A DNA stretch of 64,000 bases from DASVTU01 sp036387415. GTDB taxonomy: Bacteria > Acidobacteriota > Blastocatellia > Pyrinomonadales > Pyrinomonadaceae. Both the position numbers and the translations under genes were made by a program. This document shows, piece by piece, positions 51,946 through 59,891 of the stretch. The DNA lies in the NCBI GenBank assembly GCA_036387415.1, contig DASVTU010000023.1, positions 113,539 to 177,538 on the forward strand, given 5' to 3'. The notes below the pieces were generated by a model, which ran no database searches, was not told where the DNA came from, and saw nothing but the letters and a program-made list of their open reading frames with translations. How positions within the stretch are numbered: the stretch's first letter is position 1; each line of letters begins with the position of its first letter.

Positions 51946-53985
51946 TCATTTATCAATCGCGCCGACGCGTGCGTGGCGGTCGTAGTTGAATAACGGGCGA
52001 CCGCAGGCGTCGCAGTGTTTGAGCGTTTCGAGTTTTTTCAAGTAAGACATGACGGTGGCGACGAAGGTCGAGTGCGACCATGTGAGCGGGGAGACCGAGA
52101 TGGGTGCGCCCGTCAGAGGGTCAACCTGTTCGGCGAGCACGCCGGAAGGCAACGCGCGCCCGACGACCCATTCCAGAATCTCGACGGCGCGTTGGAGTTC
52201 GTCAATCGTCTCGGCTTTCGCAATCGAATAGTCCGCGAGCCAGAGCGTGCAGATGAACCACGGATTGCCGGGGACGTTCTGCACGTCTTCGGTCACGCGC
52301 ATGTAGCCGTCGCCTTCGTAGCGCGCGAGTCCGCCGACTTCTGTTTTAATCCACAGACGCTCCTCCACCGCGCGCATCGTCGCGCGCACGCGCTCGTCGT
52401 CCGGCGCAAACGCGCCGAAGTAGAAAAGGCCAAAGAGAGCCGCGCCGAGCATCGGGTCAAACTCGAAATCGCCGTCGCCCTTCGGCACCAGACGGCGCGC
52501 AAAACGTCCGAGTTCCGCGCGATAGAGAAAGCGACTCATGCCTTCGCGCACTTCCGTCGCGGCTTGTTCATAGAGTGCGGCGAGTTCCGTCTCGCCAAAG
52601 AGCGTGGCAAACTTCGCGGCGGCGCTCAAACCACCGAAGACGCTCCCGCACGTGAAGGCATGGACGCCGATGCGGTCTTCCCAGAGATTCCACGAAGGAA
52701 GCGGCAATCCCGTCTTTTCGTCGCGAAAGCTCATGAGAAAATCGGCGGCGCGTTTAATCAACGGGCGGTAGAGCGTGCCGACGAATTCGATGTCGCGAAA
52801 CTCCTCGTAGTGATTCCAGAGCGCCCAGATGACGAGCGCGGTTTCGTCTTCCTGAATCGGCGTCAGACGCTTCTTCTGATGTGCATCCCACCATGCATGC
52901 CAGCCGGAAGCGAGCGAGCCGTCTGGGTTATACTTTTGCAGAAAATAACCCTCGTCCTTGATGATGCGCCCGCACAGGGCGAAGAATGAACGCGTCAGAC
53001 TCGAATAACCTGCCATGTCGAGCGCGTAGGCGACGAGCGCGCCGTCGCGCGGCCAGAGATAGCTGTAGTGGTCTGTGGCGCGCAACGTCACGTCGGAATC
53101 GTTGGCGGCGATAATCGCACCGCCGTTGTCAATCTGCGTCCGCACGACAAGGAGCGAACGCTTGAACAGACGAACGACCGACGGCGGCAAGTTGCCGAAA
53201 TCAATCTCGTTTTTGTTGACCCACGCGCGCCAGTAATCCTCCGTCCGCTTAAGCAGCATCTGCGGGCGACGTTCGTGCACCAGCGCATTCAGCGCGCACA
53301 CTTCCTCATGCGTCTTGCCGCAGGCAATCCAGTAAAACATCTCCGCCGCCCCGCCCGCTTCGAGATGCAGCGTACGACCGATGGTGGAATCGACCGAGCC
53401 TTCCATAATCGCGCGGTCGGACAACACGCCGTCTTCCGCGTCGCGCCATGTACCTTCGTGGCCGTGAAAGGCTTTGCGTCCGGTCGCAAACGTTTCGACG
53501 CCTTCGGGCGCATCGGTCGAAATCAGGAAATAGCGTTGTCCCTTGTAGTGGATGATGGCGCGGCTGTCGGGGTCGAAGAAGGCCGTGTCGCCGACTTCGG
53601 ATTCGGAGATGTAGAAGTCCTGATGAAAGAAGAGACGCACTTCGCGGCGCGAAGTGCAGCGCAGGTCGCGCACCTCCATGCGTCGCACGAAGATGTTTTC
53701 GTGAAAATCGACCGCATCATGCGAAACAATTTCCAGACCGAGCGATTCGTGCTTGAGCCGCACGTCGGTCACCAGAGTCTCGTCCAGGTAACGCAGTTCA
53801 ATCTTCCACCCGCCGCTTTGATTGACCCACGAAAACTCACCGTCCGCCCACACGCCGAAGCGAAACGGATGACCCTCGGAGTGATTCTCCTTGCCGACCC
53901 ACGGGAAATAGATGTCGCGGATGCGATAACCATCGTCGAAGGCGACGAGCAGCGAACCATTGCCGACCGGAATATCTCTAGGCAT
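51946..53985 (-). CDS. Glycoside hydrolase family 15 (glucoamylase/trehalase-like)
   Basis: A 679-residue cytoplasmic protein without signal peptide. An N-terminal beta-sandwich (1-250) precedes the (alpha/alpha)6 barrel with HYSYLWPRDGALVAYALDMA, catalytic acid in LTPIQEDETALVIWALW, and base in SGVLAEQVDPLTGAP. Relatives are glucoamylases, glucodextranases or trehalases; the substrate is open. The last residues, CDACGRPLFNYDRHA, have a CxxC and a distant His and may bind zinc, which is unusual. The start codon follows palindrome R16 with no ribosome site. Confidence 0.9.
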   Translation of the reverse strand: MPRDIPVGNGSLLVAFDDGYRIRDIYFPWVGKENHSEGHPFRFGVWADGEFSWVNQSGGWKIELRYLDETLVTDVRLKHESLGLEIVSHDAVDFHENIFVRRMEVRDLRCTSRREVRLFFHQDFYISESEVGDTAFFDPDSRAIIHYKGQRYFLISTDAPEGVETFATGRKAFHGHEGTWRDAEDGVLSDRAIMEGSVDSTIGRTLHLEAGGAAEMFYWIACGKTHEEVCALNALVHERRPQMLLKRTEDYWRAWVNKNEIDFGNLPPSVVRLFKRSLLVVRTQIDNGGAIIAANDSDVTLRATDHYSYLWPRDGALVAYALDMAGYSSLTRSFFALCGRIIKDEGYFLQKYNPDGSLASGWHAWWDAHQKKRLTPIQEDETALVIWALWNHYEEFRDIEFVGTLYRPLIKRAADFLMSFRDEKTGLPLPSWNLWEDRIGVHAFTCGSVFGGLSAAAKFATLFGETELAALYEQAATEVREGMSRFLYRAELGRFARRLVPKGDGDFEFDPMLGAALFGLFYFGAFAPDDERVRATMRAVEERLWIKTEVGGLARYEGDGYMRVTEDVQNVPGNPWFICTLWLADYSIAKAETIDELQRAVEILEWVVGRALPSGVLAEQVDPLTGAPISVSPLTWSHSTFVATVMSYLKKLETLKHCDACGRPLFNYDRHARVGAIDK

Positions 53986-53990
53986 CTCAT

Positions 53991-54080
53991 GCAGGGATGA
54001 GGGATAAGGGACGAAGGATGAAAATATTATTTTCGTTTTTCATCCTCACTTTATCCCTCATCCCTCCGCCCTCATCCCTT
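53991..54080. repeat. Intergenic palindrome R16 (word GGGATGA / GGGATAA)
   Basis: The left arm 53993-54022 (GGGATGA, GGGATAA, GGGACGA, AGGATGA) has its inverse at 54039-54079 (TTCATCC, TTATCCC, TCATCCC, TCATCCC). The apex is A/T-rich. It fills the gap between tlpA and GH15 on the minus strand, ending at the GH15 start. The word is shared with R12. Confidence 0.88.
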
Positions 54081-54082
54081 CT

Positions 54083-54742
54083 TTAGTCCGTTTTCGTTTC
54101 GAGCGCAGTTTTGATTGCCGTTTCGAGTTCGGCGGGCATAGAGGGGTCGAAGCCGACGAAGCGGCGGACGAGACGACCGCGACGGTCGAACACGTAGGTC
54201 TGTGGAATCGAAGAGTTGTCAGTGAAAAAGGGTTCGGAGAAACCCGCGTCGGGGTTGCCGAGCGGGTAGGAGATGTTGAGTTCAGCAACGAACTGCGGCA
54301 CTTTGGGATAGTCCTCCGCGCCGCCGACGTTGAGGCCGACGACGTTGACGCCCTCCGTGGCATAGCGGCGTTGGAGCGTGTTCAGATGCGGGATTTCGTC
54401 GCGGCAGGGCGGGCAGTAGGTGGCGTAAAAATCGAGTACGAGAACCTGCCCGCGAAAGTCCGAGAGCTTAGCGCGGCGTCCGTCGAGCAGCGTCCAACCG
54501 CTCTCCGATGCAGCGGTCTGCTCTGCGGTCTGCGCGGGCGGCATCGGCAGCGCCGTGCGCGGCGCAACTGTTCCGCTGCCCGCCCCTTCACGCGCGGCAC
54601 GACGCTCCATCGCGGCCTTCTTCGACGCGCCATCATTGCTGCACGCCGTCGCTCCCAACATCAGGCACACGACCAACGACGCCGCCGCAGCAGAGACAAA
54701 CATCCTCCGATGTCCCTGCCGATTAACAAAAAAGAATGACAT
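54083..54742 (-). CDS. TlpA/ResA-like thioredoxin-fold lipoprotein
   Basis: A 219-residue protein. The start at 54742 (MSFFFVNRQGHRRMF) gives a signal helix and a lipobox LGATAC, so the protein is likely anchored in the inner or outer membrane. The thioredoxin domain has the active site YATYCPPCRDEIPHL and the cis-Pro region SIPQTYVFDRRG. Such proteins reduce disulfides in the periplasm, e.g. for cytochrome c maturation. An ATG 33 bases upstream is possible but less fitting. Confidence 0.88.
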   Translation of the reverse strand: MSFFFVNRQGHRRMFVSAAAASLVVCLMLGATACSNDGASKKAAMERRAAREGAGSGTVAPRTALPMPPAQTAEQTAASESGWTLLDGRRAKLSDFRGQVLVLDFYATYCPPCRDEIPHLNTLQRRYATEGVNVVGLNVGGAEDYPKVPQFVAELNISYPLGNPDAGFSEPFFTDNSSIPQTYVFDRRGRLVRRFVGFDPSMPAELETAIKTALETKTD

Positions 54743-54794
54743 ACGAGACACTCTCCTTCTACTTGCGAGACGCACAGTTTACACGACCGCATAA

Positions 54795-54880
54795 GATTGC
54801 GGAACGCTTCGATTGCGGATTTCGGAATGCGGATTAAAAGAAGAAACAGTGCTTCTTCAACGCAATCCGCAATCCGCAAT
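54795..54880. repeat. Intergenic palindrome R17 (word ATTGCGG)
   Basis: The left arm has GATTGCGGA (54794), then GATTGCGGATTTCGGAATG (54811 onward). The right arm 54862-54880 is CAATCCGCAATCCGCAATT. The apex pairs AGAAG with CTTCT. It shares its outer word with R2 and R8 but lacks their inner part. Confidence 0.8.
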
Positions 54881-55069
54881 TCAGTTCGGTTGTTGAGTGT
54901 CTTCGATGTTTTGGTCGAATTCTTCGGCGAGCGGTCGTTCGTCGGAGGGCACGGTGTATTCTTCGTTAGCCCATGCCCCGAAATCCAGCAGCTTGCAGCG
55001 TTCGGAACAGAAAGGACGTGTGGGATTATCCTGCCACCCGGTGGGTTTACCGCAATTCGGACACTTCAT
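54881..55069 (-). CDS. yacG: DNA gyrase inhibitor YacG (zinc ribbon)
   Basis: A 62-residue protein beginning MKCPNCGKPTGWQDNPTRPF, then CSERCKLLDFGAWANEEY. The CxxC...CxxxC zinc knuckle and the LLDFGAW motif are diagnostic. YacG binds GyrB and inhibits supercoiling, at least in E. coli. The start at 55069 with GGGGAG upstream is the family start; the 17 upstream residues in frame are not conserved. No coaE is adjacent. Confidence 0.93.
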   Translation of the reverse strand: MKCPNCGKPTGWQDNPTRPFCSERCKLLDFGAWANEEYTVPSDERPLAEEFDQNIEDTQQPN

Positions 55070-55150
55070 AAATCTCCCCTCGCACGTGTCCCGCCGACAA
55101 GCGACGTTTGCGGCGGCCACGACCGCGCGACGGAGAATGAATCTCGTCGT

Positions 55151-55870
55151 TTACACGGGCGATGTAGCGGCGATGGCGGCGGGAGTTTTGATTAAAATTT
55201 TTCGGTTAACGAACTCAATGATACCCGCGCGACGCATGGCGTTCAAGCGGACGGTGACGCTCTCGCGCGTCGAGCCGACGATGGAAGCAATCTCTCTGTG
55301 AGGCAACGCCAAATCAATCAAGACACCTCCTGCCTCATCGCGTCCGTAGCGTTCGGAGAATTCGATGAGCAGCTTGTCGAGGCGTGCGGGGATGGCATCG
55401 AGCGCGAAGTTGGCGACGCGTTGTTCGGCGCGCAAAAGTCGTTGACCAATGAGACGTAAGATGTAATCATTGAGTCCGCGTTGTGTAAACATCGCTTCTT
55501 GAAAATCCCCGACCGGAACCCGTAACAGACGGACGTTCTCATAGGCGACCGCGCATTTTTCGCGCGCGCCCGTGGTGTAGAGCGCCGATTCCCCGAACAA
55601 CGCGCCGTTGCCGAGAATATCAATCACGGCTTCGCGTTTCGTCGCTTCTTCAATCGTGCAGAGTTTGACGCGCCCGCGCGCGATGATGTAGAGCGTGTCA
55701 GCCGCATCGCGTTTGCGATAGATGAAGCGGCGGCGGCGGTAATCGACGGCGTTGGAGGCGGCGGCCATGCGCGTGATGAGGTCATCGTCGAGGCGCGTGC
55801 CAATCTCTGATTGGCGTATAATTTGTGCACGGTCTTCGGTGGAGAGGTCGCAGGCGCGGCGGTGTGACAT
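55151..55870 (-). CDS. Crp/Fnr family transcription regulator
   Basis: A 239-residue protein. The cNMP-fold sensor (about 25-135: RRRFIYRKRDAADTLYIIARG; ILGNGALFGESALYTTGAREK) is followed by a dimer helix and a winged HTH (about 160-230: LALPHREIASIVGSTRESVT). There are no Cys clusters for Fnr-type oxygen sensing. FGESALYTTGARE resembles the phosphate cassette, with Arg at the expected region, so cAMP is a possible ligand. The ATG at 55870 has GAGG 10 bases upstream; the longer frame is not conserved. The gap 55871-56263 shows no clear element besides possible promoters. Confidence 0.9.
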   Translation of the reverse strand: MSHRRACDLSTEDRAQIIRQSEIGTRLDDDLITRMAAASNAVDYRRRRFIYRKRDAADTLYIIARGRVKLCTIEEATKREAVIDILGNGALFGESALYTTGAREKCAVAYENVRLLRVPVGDFQEAMFTQRGLNDYILRLIGQRLLRAEQRVANFALDAIPARLDKLLIEFSERYGRDEAGGVLIDLALPHREIASIVGSTRESVTVRLNAMRRAGIIEFVNRKILIKTPAAIAATSPV

Positions 55871-56263
55871 ATCGGGAGTCCTCAGAAGATTTCGGGTGAA
55901 TCGGAAAACTGAACTGGAACGATTAGGAACGTGTGTGGCAACCGGACAGCAAGCGCAAGATGCGAGTCGCTGCAAAAGCAACCCGGCATTGCTATCCACT
56001 GAGATTAGGAAACTGAAAACGCGAGCGTGGAAAAATTTCGCTAATGCCCGTTTGCGAGGATGGTTTGTGTTTTTAGCTGTTGTCTGTTCGATGAGGAACA
56101 AGACGTTTCAATCTTGAACCAAGCGCAGGGCAGGTAGCCAACCGTCCTTGTTGACCACGCACTCTAACATGAAGTGTTCAGGGGTGCAAGACCTGTTTTT
56201 CTGCTACCATGAGAGAGTTCGAGACAACGCTCGACAGCTTTTGGCGCAGGTTTTTGAGATTGT

Positions 56264-57199
56264 ATGGTAGGAAAATTTAATGTTCTCGTCGTCGATGACG
56301 ACCCGGATAAACGACAACTGCTCGCCTTCGCATTGGAGCGAGTCGGGTACAACATCCGTACGGCTGTTGACGGCATGGAGGGTCTCGCCGCCATTGAATC
56401 GCATCATCCCGATTTGATTATTACGGACGTGATGATGCCGAACATGGACGGCTACGAGATGGCGCGACGCGTCAGAGCCAACCGTCAGACGCGTTTTATC
56501 CCCATCATCATCCAGTCAGCCGCGCGCATGGAGGCGCAAGACCTGCGACGCGGTGCGGAAGTCGGCGCGCTCGGCTACATCACCGACCCGACCGATTTAG
56601 ACCTGCTTATCGCACGCGCGCGCACGCTCCTTGAGTTCAAAGACTATCTCGACACCTGCGAGGAAGCCGCGCTGACCGACCACCTGACAGGGCTCGCCAA
56701 TCGTCGCCGTTTCGAGCGGCAACTCGACAGGGAAGTGACGCGCACGCGGCGTTACGGTCGCCCCTTTTGCCTGATGGTCATCGACATCGACTTTTTCAAG
56801 CACGTCAACGACACGCACGGCCACGACGCGGGCGACGATGCCATACGCCATCTCGCCGATACCTTACAGGCCGGGACGCGCAACATCGACACGGTGGCGC
56901 GCGTCGGCGGCGAGGAGTTCGCCGTGATTCTTCCCGAAACCGATTTCGCGCGTGGGATGGAGACTGCCGGGCGTCTGCGGAGTGCGATTGGCGAGATGCG
57001 AATTCCGGTTGTCGGACACATCACGGCGAGCTTCGGACTCGCAGAGTTTCCGCTCTGCGCCCGCGATGAACGCGAACTCTACACCGTCGCCGACGCAGCT
57101 CTCTACACGGCCAAACGTGAGGGACGCAATCGCATCTCCGGCGCGCCCGAAATATCCGTTATCGAGCCGAACCAGACGCCCGCGCTCGGCGTATCATAA
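56264..57199 (+). CDS. Response regulator with GGDEF domain (diguanylate cyclase)
   Basis: A 311-residue protein. The receiver has acidic pocket VVDDDPDK and phospho-acceptor Asp in IITDVMMPNMDGYE. The conserved Lys of the usual KP pair is replaced: the segment is GALGYITDPTD, which is unusual. The GGDEF domain (about 140-300) is intact: DHLTGLANRRRFERQL, IDFFKHVNDTHGHDAGD and the active-site GGEEF. An RxxD inhibitory site (RNID) stands exactly 5 residues upstream, so product inhibition by c-di-GMP is expected. No kinase partner is adjacent. Confidence 0.92.
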   Translation: MVGKFNVLVVDDDPDKRQLLAFALERVGYNIRTAVDGMEGLAAIESHHPDLIITDVMMPNMDGYEMARRVRANRQTRFIPIIIQSAARMEAQDLRRGAEVGALGYITDPTDLDLLIARARTLLEFKDYLDTCEEAALTDHLTGLANRRRFERQLDREVTRTRRYGRPFCLMVIDIDFFKHVNDTHGHDAGDDAIRHLADTLQAGTRNIDTVARVGGEEFAVILPETDFARGMETAGRLRSAIGEMRIPVVGHITASFGLAEFPLCARDERELYTVADAALYTAKREGRNRISGAPEISVIEPNQTPALGVS

Positions 57200-57201
57200 G
57201 G

Positions 57202-57292
57202 CAGAGACTAGAGGTCAGAGGTCAGAAGTCAGTTAAAAACAAAGCTTTTCTTATCTTTTACTAACCTCTGACCTCTAACCTCTGACCTCTTT
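57202..57292. repeat. Intergenic palindrome R18 (word AGAGGTC) with T tract
   Basis: The left arm 57210-57232 has AGAGGTC, AGAGGTC, AGAAGTC. The right arm 57261-57290 has CCTCTGA, CCTCTAA, CCTCTGA, CCTCT and runs into eight T. It has the form of a strong plus-strand terminator for the GGDEF gene. The apex has AAAGCTTTTC. The word is shared with R9. Confidence 0.9.
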
Positions 57293-57311
57293 TTTTCAAT
57301 GGATGTGAGAA

Positions 57312-58370
57312 ATGGCTGATTATCGAAACAAACTTGACGAATGGCGCGAGGCGGCGCGGCGCAAGGCGCGTGAATTGGACGAGAAATACGGAATTAAAGA
57401 GCGCGTCGAGGAGAGCGCGCGCACGGCGAGCGAAGCGGCGCGTGCGGCGCAGGATGCGGCACGACGCGGTGCGGAAAAAGTCGCTGACGGCGCGGAGCGT
57501 GCGCGTGAAGAGGCCGAGCGTTTGGGCGACGAGTTTGAGGTGAGCGATGCGGCGCGGCGCGCGGCGGGCGAAGCCACAAGGGTCGCGCACGAAGCCGGAC
57601 GCGTGGCGCAGGATGCGGCGCGTGCCGCGCGTGAAGCGAGCGAGACGCTCAGGGGCGCGGGACGCAACGCCGGAGAAAAAGCGCGTGAGAAGGCGGGCGA
57701 GTTCTATGGCGAAGCCAAACGACATTACGAACGCGCCTCGCAAGTCTACAACGTCGGTTCGCGCCTGACGCGTCTGACCACCGCTACTTCCCTCGGTCTC
57801 TATCGGGCGTTTGATTGGGCGCGCGAGAATCCGAAACAGGCCATCATCGTTTCGCTGTCGATTGCGGGCGGCATCCGTCTCGGCGCGTCGTTCCCCGCGC
57901 TCGACGGTGTGCTGCTCGGCGCACATCCGCACTGGTTCACGCATTCGGCGTTGCCCGTCTGGGCGTTGCGTCGCGCGGGCAAGAAGTTTGACAGCTACCT
58001 GCGCGAGCGCGAACGCCTCGTCGCCAACGGCGAACTAACGGAAGCCGAACGCCAACGCGTCGAGTTCGAGCGAAAGATTGTGCGCTACGTCGGCGCGCCT
58101 CTGCTCGGCGCATTCAGTTGCGCGGCGGGCGTGGCGATGTGGGCGCAGATAGTCCAACCCGGCCCGATTGTGGGCGCGCCGATTAGCTGGCTGCTCGGCG
58201 GCAATCCTTTTCTCGACGGCGTGTGGCTTTTCGCCAACGGCATCATCTGTTTCCAGCAGGGTTATAAATTTTTCATGATTGCACTGAAAGATCAGGAGGA
58301 TGCGGCGCGCGTCGTGCGCGAGTTGAAAGGCTTGCTGCCCGCCGCTTCGACGGCGACGGCGAGCGCCTGA
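57312..58370 (+). CDS. LEA-like Ala/Arg/Glu-rich protein with membrane-associated C-terminus
   Basis: A 352-residue protein. Residues 10-150 are a charged, Ala-rich helix with a repeat of about 11 residues (e.g. EESARTASEAARAAQDAARR; EKVADGAERAREEAERLGDE; AARAAREASETLRGAGRNAG). This resembles group 3 LEA or apolipoprotein helices, which are disordered in water and fold on drying or on lipids. Residues 160-340 contain hydrophobic helices (QAIIVSLSIAGGIRLGASFP; VGAPLLGAFSCAAGVAMWAQ; FANGIICFQQGYKFFMIALK). It may be a desiccation-protection or membrane-coating protein; this is inference. Confidence 0.7.
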   Translation: MADYRNKLDEWREAARRKARELDEKYGIKERVEESARTASEAARAAQDAARRGAEKVADGAERAREEAERLGDEFEVSDAARRAAGEATRVAHEAGRVAQDAARAAREASETLRGAGRNAGEKAREKAGEFYGEAKRHYERASQVYNVGSRLTRLTTATSLGLYRAFDWARENPKQAIIVSLSIAGGIRLGASFPALDGVLLGAHPHWFTHSALPVWALRRAGKKFDSYLRERERLVANGELTEAERQRVEFERKIVRYVGAPLLGAFSCAAGVAMWAQIVQPGPIVGAPISWLLGGNPFLDGVWLFANGIICFQQGYKFFMIALKDQEDAARVVRELKGLLPAASTATASA

Positions 58371-58455
58371 TTTGAAACGCCCGCGCCGCTTCGATGAACG
58401 ACCAACCCGGACGACCCTCCGGCGCAACTCTTGCGAAACGAGAAAGGAACTTTTT

Positions 58456-58770
58456 ATGCGACGTTTTATGTTACGCCTGTTGATTGCGTTTCTGACATTC
58501 TTCATCGGCGTCGCTGTCGCGGCGCTTTTGAGCGGCGTCGTCACGCCGTTCACAGAAGCGACGAGCGATGCGATTTATCTGGAATTTGAACCCATGCCGC
58601 CATCGCCGCAAGTAGCGCCGGTCGCGCCGTCCGCGCCATGCAACGCGCAAGACCCAAGCATGTTCTATCCGCCGCAGCATGTGCTCGAAGGTGAATTGCC
58701 GCACCATCCGCATGTGCTCATGCCGCCTGCTGCGCCGCCGCCTCCGCCTCGCCCGTCGCACGGTAGCTAA
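58456..58770 (+). CDS. Small secreted Pro-rich protein
   Basis: A 104-residue protein from the ATG at 58456, with AAGGAAC upstream. A signal helix (MLRLLIAFLTFFIGVAVAALL) is followed by a short domain and a C-terminal PPAAPPPPPRPSHGS tail. No family is recognised. The small size, signal peptide and Pro-rich tail suggest an exported, perhaps cell-wall-contacting protein. It ends before a strong bidirectional terminator. Confidence 0.65.
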   Translation: MRRFMLRLLIAFLTFFIGVAVAALLSGVVTPFTEATSDAIYLEFEPMPPSPQVAPVAPSAPCNAQDPSMFYPPQHVLEGELPHHPHVLMPPAAPPPPPRPSHGS

Positions 58771-58791
58771 AAACTTCGACGCGTAGAGAAC

Positions 58792-58844
58792 AATCGCCGC
58801 GAGCGGTCGGTCAGTGCGAAACTGACCGACCGCTCGCGGCGATT
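58792..58844. terminator. Perfect 24-bp bidirectional terminator hairpin
   Basis: The arms 58792-58815 and 58821-58844 are exact inverse copies with a 5-base GCGAA loop. The plus strand has CTTTAT after it. It lies between convergent genes (58770 and 58863). The stem is unusually long and mismatch-free. Confidence 0.9.
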
Positions 58845-58862
58845 CTTTATTGCGGCGGAGAT

Positions 58863-59891
58863 TTAGTTTCCGGCTTCTGCGTTCAACGGCGTCATCTTGA
58901 CGTTGACCCAGAGCGGCCAGTGGTCTGAGACGCTGATGCCGTGATAAATGCCGTGGCCTGTCGTCTCGAAACCGCGCAGCCAAACCCAGTCGAGTTTGAA
59001 GCGGACGAAGAAGTAACGCTGGAAGGTTGAACGTCCGTGGGGAATGGGCGTGGTGAAACCCGCCTCGGTGAAAATCCGTCGCGTCTCACGATTTTCTTTG
59101 CCCTTGACGGTGTTGAAATCGCCGACCACGACGGCGCGTTTTACGTCCGGGTACTTGGCAAAGTCTTTGAGCGGCGCGCCCCACTGGTCAACCTTCTTGG
59201 CGACAGGCATACGCGTCTCGGCGTGCACCGAATAGAAGCGCACGCGTTCCGTGCCGAGTTGCACGGTTGCGCCTATCGCTGCGCGGTGTCGCCCGTTCGG
59301 CCCCGCGTGCGGCAAGACAATTCTCACCACGTCGGTCAACGGATACGGGCTGAGAATAGTGACGCCCGTCTCCTCCTCCGAGGTCGGCTTTTCCGGCGGC
59401 GGTGCAGCCCACGCATAATGCATCTTCAAAGCATCGGCCATCACGCGCGCCGTGTTGACGTTGTTCGTGCGCTTCTTGTTGCGGTCGACTTCCTGCAAAC
59501 CGATGATGGACGCCTTGCCAATCTCGGCATCCTCACGAAGAAACCTGATGAGTTTTTGCAAGTCGTCGCCGCCGCGCCAGCGTATGTTGTAGGAAACAAA
59601 CTTGATTTCGGCGGGCACGGGAGGCGGCGTCGCGGGCATCTGCGACGCCTGCCCGGTTTCGAGAAGATTGGAATCCGCCGCCGTGTCGGTGGCGGTCTGA
59701 GCCGTCGTCGTGTCGGTGAAGGACGGCGCTTGAAACAGGAAACAAGAGGCTGCAAGCACCAGACAGCAAGCCACGAATAGGCGACGACGAGAACGAGACG
59801 AAGGATTGATAATCGCCCGTTTGCCGTCCGTCTGTTGGATGGTTCGCTCTGTCCCCCGCTTGCCGTATGAGTCGCTATTTTTTGTGTTCAT
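58863..59891 (-). CDS. Secreted endonuclease/exonuclease/phosphatase-family protein
   Basis: A 342-residue protein. After a polar N-terminus and a signal helix (LFVACCLVLAASCFLFQAPS), the EEP fold is complete: VSYNIRWRGGDDL, IIGLQEVDRNKKR with the metal Glu, VRFYSVHAETRM, AVVVGDFNTVKGKENRETR with Asp/Asn, and SDHWPLWVNV with the catalytic Asp-His. Members cut phosphodiesters in DNA, lipids or inositol phosphates. Export is likely, so lipid or extracellular nucleic acid is the target. It overlaps the lipid-kinase gene by 4 bases (ATGA), indicating one operon. Confidence 0.9.
   Translation of the reverse strand: MNTKNSDSYGKRGTERTIQQTDGKRAIINPSSRSRRRLFVACCLVLAASCFLFQAPSFTDTTTAQTATDTAADSNLLETGQASQMPATPPPVPAEIKFVSYNIRWRGGDDLQKLIRFLREDAEIGKASIIGLQEVDRNKKRTNNVNTARVMADALKMHYAWAAPPPEKPTSEEETGVTILSPYPLTDVVRIVLPHAGPNGRHRAAIGATVQLGTERVRFYSVHAETRMPVAKKVDQWGAPLKDFAKYPDVKRAVVVGDFNTVKGKENRETRRIFTEAGFTTPIPHGRSTFQRYFFVRFKLDWVWLRGFETTGHGIYHGISVSDHWPLWVNVKMTPLNAEAGN

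Noticed and set aside
52015..54000. Two plus-strand frames of over 300 codons
   Set aside because: They are antisense to the GH15 gene, which has both catalytic Glu residues and complete domains.
57202..57292. CRISPR-like or transposon-end reading of the heptamer arrays
   Set aside because: Units are 7 bases with no spacers, no target-site duplication was seen, and no transposase or cas gene is in the window.
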